Position numbers and translations under genes: made by a program
Shown: positions 50,568 through 59,500 of the stretch, piece by piece
Layout: every line of letters starts with the position of its first letter
Position numbering within the stretch: position 1 is the first letter of the stretch
The notes under the pieces: generated by a model
What the model was told of the DNA's origin: nothing
Database searches by the model: none
Seen by the model: the letters and a program-made list of their open reading frames with translations, nothing else
NCBI GenBank assembly: GCA_949126835.1
Contig: OX421492.1
Location: forward strand, 40,720,498-40,784,497
Source of the DNA: Anisus vortex
Lineage: Eukaryota > Mollusca > Gastropoda > Planorbidae
DNA length: 64,000 bases
Reading direction: 5' to 3'

Positions 50568-53500
50568 TAGACGTTAGATAGATCGATAAAGCGTTAATAT
50601 TTAAGGAGGTTTAAGAACTAACTATATTTACAGCCCACTTTACCCCTAAACTCCCCCCCCCCCCCCCCCCCCCTCCCAAACGCCCACTTTAGTTAAAACA
50701 TAATCAAAAATAGTTTACAAAATCGTGAAATCATGCGCAAAATTGGTTGATTAAATTTGTCGCCCTTTGCTAGATATTGGTTAGTGGAAAGATTTATTCC
50801 TGGAGCACAATGTACAAACTAAACTCAATACAACGTAGAGATGCGCTGTATCAATATTATTATTATTTTGTGTCTGTCCCAGGCTGCCTGTAAAGTGTTG
50901 GCCTACCTGAAAATTTACTTCAGCTGTACCACCTATGTCTGGATGTTCTGTGAAGGTTTTTATCTCCATCGACTCATCAGCAACGCATTCAAACCTCCCA
51001 AATCTCTGATATTTCTGTACGCTCTTGGCTGGGGTACGGCTTCATTTAACGTTGTTTTTAGCTGTCTAGAGAACAAATGTACATTTTTAATAACTATTTT
51101 TGAATGCTTAAATAAATCATTTTTAATGAACGGTATAAAAAAGTAATGGTATTGTATTTAGATGTAGCCTACTCCAGTACTGTGGATGAGTAAGTCGAAT
51201 CGCTACATGTAAATATCTTTATATTTTTTTTTCCTTCTCGTTGCAGGTTTTCCATTGGCTTACAGTGGACTTTACGGAATTTTACGTTTAATTTACGACA
51301 ATGAAATGTAAGAATGTATTTTATAGCCTAGCACAAATCGTGGTGTTGTTATTGCATGATTTACATTTCGACTAATTCATCGGAAATCTGGTCAAATGTT
51401 AAATGCCGATTAACATGGATTCGCTAAATCTTTCTTATCAGTAAAAAAAAATTTAAAAAAAGGTAAAATTTGGTCCATTTTTATCAGGAAGGCAAATAAT
51501 GAAGGTAATCTCATTGATTCCTTCTGCTATTACCGCTTGTTGCCATTAACTGACAGCTTCCTGTCATCCTTTTCAACTGGTATTTACCCCCTCGACCAAT
51601 GTCTCGTTTGTCTTCAGTTTCACGTGAAATATCAGCCGCACTATTTCTGCGGGTAAATCCGGAGAAACAAAACATTCACTCTACCTCTCCCGCCCGTATC
51701 CGTTCATCCCCACCCCCTCCCTCCAACGTGTTTATACAAGGATGTTCTAATCTGTTGGCATGCATTTGATGAAGCGGTTTGTCCCGTGGTATAAACTACC
51801 ACCCCCTCCCCCACCTCAAGAGCTTCTGGCTCTTTTCAGTTGCCCCCCACCCCCATCTCCTTGTGTAAGCTTAAAGCCATATCTAGTGGGCAGACGACCC
51901 ACCAGATCAATCCGAGACGATGATATCAAATGTTGTTCTTTGAAAAAAATATTCAATCTAGAAGTGATCAAACAAAACCAGGTTTACATTTTATGGGTTT
52001 AAAAATAGAATTATTCTCAAATATTTGTTCATAAGCAGAGATTTAAAAATAGAACTTTTCCAATACAATGATTTTGACTTTGTAGGCATAACTTAAAAAA
52101 TACAGTTATTTAAACTATTCCACAACATGTTTTTCTACAAAAAATTATTACAAAAAATTTCATAAAGTATCTATATAATGTTTGTTAGAGCGTCTGAAAA
52201 AAATCTTACGAAACGAATATATCAAACTTTGTTTTTGGTGTATCTTTTTACATCATTCAACATTTATATATAGATAAAATTAGAGCGCACTGGGTATGCT
52301 AATTTAGAAGCATGGATAGAAGCATGAAGCATGGATAGAAGCATGGATAGAAGCGCTATAACAAGTGCCTATTATATATATTTGTTACGGCCAGATCGCG
52401 AAGTGGCCAATATCACTTCACATTTGACCGGCCAATGCCCGATCTTTTCTTGATTTCGGACCTTGGCCGGCCAGTTCACGAAATGGCCAGGGGGGCGATC
52501 GGCCAAAGTCGGATTAAGAAGGTCGTGAGCAGATTTTGAGTGTCTGATACCGTAATTATCACAGTATGACTATATTGATAATTATTAATTATAGGCCTAC
52601 TAAATTACAAAATCAGTCAATTTCGTTTATTATAGAAATTATAAATCTTTAATTAAAATAAAGTAAAAATCAGTCAAATTAGTTTATCCATCTTTATTTA
52701 TACTAAATTACAAAATCAGTCATGGTCGTCTATTACTTTTCTGTGTGCACATAGTACAAAAAAACGCTATTGTCTTTTGTTACTGGCACAATGAGTTTTT
52801 CTTTGCCACCAACCTAAATAACGTCATACTTTCTTAGTGGACGATAGTCAACACTTTCTTTTTTTCTGCTTTGCGTTAGCCTGTTTAACGTCACCTATAA
52901 AAGCACAATATTTGTCTCTGCTGATGATCCAGCTATTATTAGCGTTTTCTTGCAGTAACGTATTCAAAGTATCTAAGAACATAGTTTTCATATCAAATGT
53001 TGGTTCCGCATTTACATGTACGCCAAGGTCGTCCAGCATACTAGTCTCGTCAGTAGAAGAAATGGATAACCTACAGATCAATAATACGAATTTATTGAAA
53101 TTGAAACGCCGCTACATGGGATACAGCCCCAGATAAATGCATATAGACTGTTATACAAACTCGTGCCGAGGAATACAAAACTCGCAATGAAACCACAAGT
53201 AACTTAGGCAGTGTCAGGTTGTGACTGGGGATGGGGTGGCCAGAAAGGTGCACGTTGTCGCGCGCCCAATCGAAGCCTGAATGCCCCCAGGTAATTGTAT
53301 TGTCCCTACGGGCACTTTCTACTCATCAAAACAAAATTGGCTTGTTCGTCTGTAGGCGTGATAGCAGAACTTATTCTTTAGAGCTATTGGATTTGATGCA
53401 CGATATTTATATTTTTTGGGACACCGCTTATAATCTACAGTACCTAGATACACATGTACACAAAGTAAAATAATCCACAAACGATGCTCGGTATATGTGT

Positions 53501-56500
53501 AAGTCAAATGCCTCAGTTTATTGGTGCAGTTGGTAGTGTTATCTCAAGGGTATCTCATTGCGACTGGCGGCCCCACCCATGTTTATACAACATATAAAAC
53601 TAGACCGCGCGGACAATGGCTAGATAAAAATACGGCCGCTCCTGCCTTACCGCCTTTGTGGCTTATCAAAAGTTAATCCTCGACTCGCATACACCATCCA
53701 GTCAATCTATGACGAAAATGGTGATAATAAATTGCCTTTTTAATTAGTAACCACTTCTACAGGACTTTCTCTAAAAAGCAGCAGATGAACAGAAAATTAT
53801 CGTTACAGCTAACGTACCACTGTTCTTGCTACCATATGCAAGCGGCCATCACACCCGTGCCGCCAACCGAACATTCTTGCGTCAGAACATCGGGCATTGG
53901 CCAGGGATTTCCAGCCACTTCGGGAAGTTCCGGCCAAAGTAGCGTAAACACTGGCAATTCACAGCACATCGGACGTTGGTCGCTCGCCTCGGCCAAAGCG
54001 CGAAGTGGCCGGCCAGATCGCGATCTGGCCGCACTTCGGGCTTTGGCCGTAACATGGCCGTAGCATATCTATATATATATACAACTGAATTATCTGTTTA
54101 TACATATATACCGTCGTCAATTGTTGGTTCAGTTTTTCTATAATGTTTATTTTTCCCACAGATGTTGGGTGAAAGGCTCAGGACAACTTGAGTGGATTAT
54201 CTTCGCCCCAAATCTATGTTGTTTAATTGTAAGTTTCTATGTTTAGATTTGTATTGTTTCTATCTTCTTATGTAGATATAGTTACACGCAGAATACTATC
54301 GTAATATAATTTTAAAAACACATTGTTTACCATACAGTTTAACAAAATCAAACATCATACTTGTGGAAATGTTTACCAAACGATCCTGTTGTTCAGCTAA
54401 TTGTGACAAGTAACGACTTTCTTAAAATCGCAAACATATAAAATGCAGAACTTTTTTTTTGGTGTTATTTGCAGGTAAATTTGTTTTTCTTATGCAACAT
54501 TCTGCGCATCCTTTTGACGCAGTTACAATCTCATCCTAATGAACCAAGTAACTTCAGGTAGGTGTGTTGAGGGTGGTATTTTAATACATTTGGCCCACAG
54601 AGTGGAAGCGACACCGTGGGCCCACATATAGCCCATAGGAAACCTTTTCATGGGCCTGCATATATTGATTAGAAGTAACACACGGGCCCACATATAGTCT
54701 GTGAGAGCAGCCTCGAAGGCCCGCATATAGTCAGTGGAAGTCTCTAAATAGGCCTACATGTAGTCAGTGAAAGTCTTCAAATAGGCCTACATATAGTTAA
54801 CATATAGCGAATGGAATCAACACCACGGCCCACATGTAGATCTAGTCAGTGGACCCATCTGCATAAACCCACAAATAGTAAATAAAAGCATTTAAAATTT
54901 CTAGAAACTGCTTCAATAATAAAGGAGATAATTTTTTAGAGTCACAGTTCGATTATGAACTTTTTTCTCACAAAAATCCAAAAGTAATAAAAAAAAATAC
55001 TAACATTACTAAAAAAAAAAGGACAAATTTCTACTTTATATTACGTATAGCAACATAATTTCTCTAACATGTTTTTAAACATTTCTCAAACACACACAGA
55101 CTGAACGTATATCTACACATTGCTTGTATAAATAAAACATTATTGGTCATGTACAGGACTGAACTTTTTTCCAGGCGAGCCCTGAAGGCAACGTTCGTTC
55201 TCATCCCATTGTTTGGTGTCCAGATGTTTGTTACCATTTATAGACTGCCAGCTGGAAGTTCTGGGGGACCAGAGTATGAGAAGTTCTCGGTGTGTGTCCT
55301 AAATTCTCAGGTGAGTACACAGACCGGAAGTCCTGTAGTGCTAACAACTAAACACATATAATTTTATGTTTATTATTTTATGTTTATTATATGTTCTATG
55401 TCAATAGCAACTGTTTCATTTCTATGGAGGAAAAAACAAACAATGTCAACTAGCAAAACATATTAAGCATTGTGTCTTTCAGTTTGCGATACTAAGATTT
55501 TAAAACAAAACCGATGAAGTGAATAGCTTAATAGCTTTAGACTTTAGAGCATAGGTTCTCAACCTTTTTCGGCTCACCGCCCCCTTTTAAAAAAAATTTC
55601 AGCTCACCGCCCCCCACCCCCCTTTTCAGCCCATCTGGACTATAGTTTCAGCAATTTTTTTAGGGGGACTAGACTTTTTGTGTGATTAATTATCTTTAAA
55701 AAAACTGAAAAGGAAACATATTGCAAGAATCAATAGATCAAAAAATTGCCTTAAAAAACGGTTAAATAAATCAATGCGAATCGTTTGCCTGGTGTGTTGC
55801 TAGCAATTTGTCTATTTTTGTATCAATTTTGGTTGCGAAAGCCTTAGGTCTAATAATCAGTAATATTTGTTATATTACAAAACAGAACATGTTCGGCATC
55901 ATTATTGAATCAAATGAGGAAACATTCTTTTTGTTAAAGGGAGATAATTAGCCCGTTTTATTTGAGCTAATATTTCTGTTTTTTTTTCTTTTATAAAAAA
56001 TAAACGGCTTACAATTTATAACTTTGAAATTATCAAAATGTAAAAAGTATTTGAAAATTATATAAATATTATATGACTAAAGAATTTATATGTATATTTT
56101 CAAACATTACAATAAAATTAAATATCCAGTTTGTATGATTACTACTTATCCATACCGCTAAGCCGGTATTTTAAGCACCTTGTTATACGGCAGTAAGAGC
56201 TGGACAACATATATGTCACAGGAACACCGCTTAAACACGTTCCACCTACGCTGCTTGCGTCGAATTCTAGGCACCATCTGGGAAGAATGCAAATCAAACC
56301 AGGAAATCCTAAGCCAGGCCAATGTACCAAGCATGTATGCTTTGCTATCACAGCGTAGACTGTGTTGGCTTGGCCACACCAGACGCACGAATGATGGCCG
56401 AATACCAAAGGATATCCTGTATGGAGAAATGGCCGCAGGATCTCGAGCCACAGGTCGGCCTCTTCTTCGATACAAAGATGTGTGCAGGCGGGACCTCAAA

Positions 56501-59500
56501 GAAATGGACATAGTAGAGGACTCATGGGAGGAGGTTGCAGCTGACCGAGGAGCCTGGCGACAGGCCGTCTACAATGGGATGGCCTCCCAAGAAGCAAAAA
56601 GGGCCAGGGCTGACATTAACAGTAGGCAGAAAAGGAAGGCAAAAGCATCCTCCATACAGCCACCCTCAATGTATAAATGCGAGGGATGCTTAAGGGACTG
56701 CCACTCGAGGATAGGGCTGTTCAGTCACAGCAAGCGCTGCCCCTCATTAAAATCACAAAACCCCTAGGGCGCATCCATTGTCTTGCGAGACAGATAGGAG
56801 CCATATATACCGCTAAACAATTGTTATCGTTCTCCCAAAACGGTTTAAAATACATTAAGGACATCTCGGTTAAACTGAGATCAAAATATTAATATTAGCA
56901 GATGTTAGGGCGACAGTGATCTGTCAGTAGGGTTGACAGTCCGGTGAACCAACCACAGGACCAGCCGGCTGCACGCTATATTTGCCAAATACAGACCCCT
57001 AGTTCATCGAAAAGTCACTGCGATTCCTATTGCTTATTAATATAATATGTAGGCATAATGTTGGGGGATATCAGATATTTAGCGGCACTTGCGTTTACAT
57101 CACATTTCATCCTCCAAAAACTAATCGATTCATATAGCTGAGGTGTTAAAATATATCAGGTACGTTTGTACCGCCCACTTGCCCTTCACCGCCCCCCAAT
57201 CGCCCCCGGGAATGTCATCGCCCCCCTAAAGCTTCTCACCGCCCCCCGGGGGGCGATATCGCCCCCGTTGAGAACCTATGCTTTAGAGGGACTGACGAAT
57301 TAGTACACGCCCGGTAGATTAGTTCCTGCCTATAGAAAGGGAAATGATTCGCCAAATTAATTATTTCTCAAGTTTTGCGTTTCTCAACTGGGAGGTTTTG
57401 TAATTATTTCTTTCACCTAACCTGGGCATTGTGCTAGCCACACATTCACCTTGTATGTCGTGGAAACGACAACTTATGATCGCTGCTTCACTTGCCACCT
57501 GGTCTGAACGAGAAACGTTATTTTATTAGCTATAATATCAGTTGGGGCAAAGTAGGCTATTTGAAGCTTGGCATTGTGCTGTTTATACAATCCTATCGTA
57601 CGTCGTGGTCAATGACTCTTTTATCATAACCATATGGAGCCTTCAGGCTTTGCCTTACTTTACTTAAATATATATAGGCCCTATATATCCACTGTATTGC
57701 AAACTGTTGTTTCTAATGATTAAATTGCAAATAACGTTTTCTCCATGTGATGATTTCCTTTTCTGTTTGTGTTCCCGTAAACAAAGCCAAAATCTTCAGT
57801 TCAAAGATAGACCAGCGGGAAAAATTGTTTAGAGAGAGAGAGAGAGAGATAGAGAGAGACTGAGAGAAAGAGAGAGAATGTTGTGAACAAATTCCCAAAG
57901 CTGCAAACTGGATTCCAGAGAATGTTCTTGTCTGCTTGTTCTCTGAGTTATCCGCCCATTATTTCCCTAAACAAATTTTTATCTTCAGTGCGACCCACAG
58001 CATACAAACGCTATCTGTTCTATTTATCATGCAGCATACATTAACAATGGTTTACTCTTTCACATCTTCCGTAAACCAACTTAGTTTAAGGCAAGCGCTA
58101 TCTAGGATAATATAGTATTAACTTAAAAAACTTTTCTGAAAAGTAAACATTGTTATGAAATTCTCTCAGTTTTATATTGGAATGTTTATTTACAAACTGG
58201 CCCATTGTGTTTGAACGTGTAAGTTGTCTATTTGGAGACGCTTGTGATGATGTCACTTATTTTGACACAAGAAGAATATAGATTTCTAACTCAGCGCTAA
58301 CGTCGAGATCCAAAGTTGTACAAGAGTCAAGGTAGTAGAAACATGTTCAAAAAGATATCCATCAAGGTTAACCCTTCCTGTAATGACCTACTTCTATCTA
58401 TGCTGCCTTCAGTTCCGCTATATACGTGCCCGGGACTGTAAGGGTTAACAGGACTACTAAAATAGATAAATCATTCGATCGTTCCAGTCTTAGATATTGG
58501 CGGGACTAGTACCACTAAATGCCACTTCCCATTTACTAAGTATCGAAACAACCAAAATATAATGTCAGTAATCTGTATGGCTTATAGGCACTGAATTATT
58601 AGTGAAGCAACTGGCGTGTGCTTAGTTTTTACTGAACATTTTACCGGTTCTTCTTCTGAATAAATTTAATACCGGTAGTCTTTTGTCCGCCATTTCATGT
58701 CAGGACAATAATATAATGGTGACGCCAACTTCTCTCAACTCATTCCCAACACTGTTGCCAATAGCGGCAATAAATGAACAGTACCCGCAACTGCCAGTCC
58801 AACAAAACACCTAGATTTCGGCTTGTGACTGTCATCGTCTTTTGGAGACGTCGTCATTAGAATATCCCCCTAGTTCAGGGTCATTGCCAGAACCCTTTTG
58901 GTAAGAACTTAGATTTAGGCCTATGTGCCATGGATGAAGTAGAGTATTCTAGAGATGATTTCTTCCTACAGGCATTGAGTTAATGTTATGTTTACCACCA
59001 CACACACGTTAGGCTAGGGTCGCCCTCGTACCGTACGTTTAAGAACATAGAAAGAATCAAAGTTTTATTGTGAAAACAAATAGATTAAAATAGAAATTCA
59101 GAAAGTCTTCCATTCAACAAGACGTCGAATTTTGATCTTGCACTTCACATAGGTAAGTGCAGGTGTTTTAATGGTGTCACTTAATCAAGAACTCATTTAG
59201 CAAGCGAACTGATCTTTCAATGATGCCTATGGACATTGACTGATTCAATAACCAAGCCCGACATTTGCCGGGTTTATATAAATATGGCGAGAAAATAATC
59301 CTGATGTATTCTTTTTTTTTTAAGATGCCTTGAATAATTCTGAAGAGCTTTAATTTTTCTACCCCACAATCACGCGCTCAACTAAACTATGTAAAAAAAA
59401 ATAACAACTATTTTACAACAAACTACCAGCGCACTATAAATATATCTATACATTTTGTTAAATATGAATTTATGATTGCTATTTGATTGAAATGTTAATG

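Larger units (their letters stand above)
51308..54161 (+). other. Receptor intron 7
   Basis: GT-AG intron of 2.9 kb. It is filled mostly by the TIR element at 52383-54065. The stretch 51640-51870 is C-rich, without a recognised feature. A short repeat of GAAGCATGGATA lies at 52308-52352, just before the element. Confidence 0.88.
55550..57280. mobile_element. hAT element, 1731 bp, with nested insertions
   Basis: The ends CATAGGTTCTCAAC and, in reverse, CATAGGTTCTCAAC match perfectly over 14 bases, and a perfect 8-bp target duplication CTTTAGAG lies on both sides (55542-55549, 57281-57288). Subterminal CACCGCCCCC-rich repeats occur at both ends. The inner part 55920-56110 is an inverted copy of the interior of the elements at 2629 and 35640. 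A LINE fragment (56165-56767) and a SINE fragment (56900-56975) are nested inside. No hAT transposase frame is left. Confidence 0.92.
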
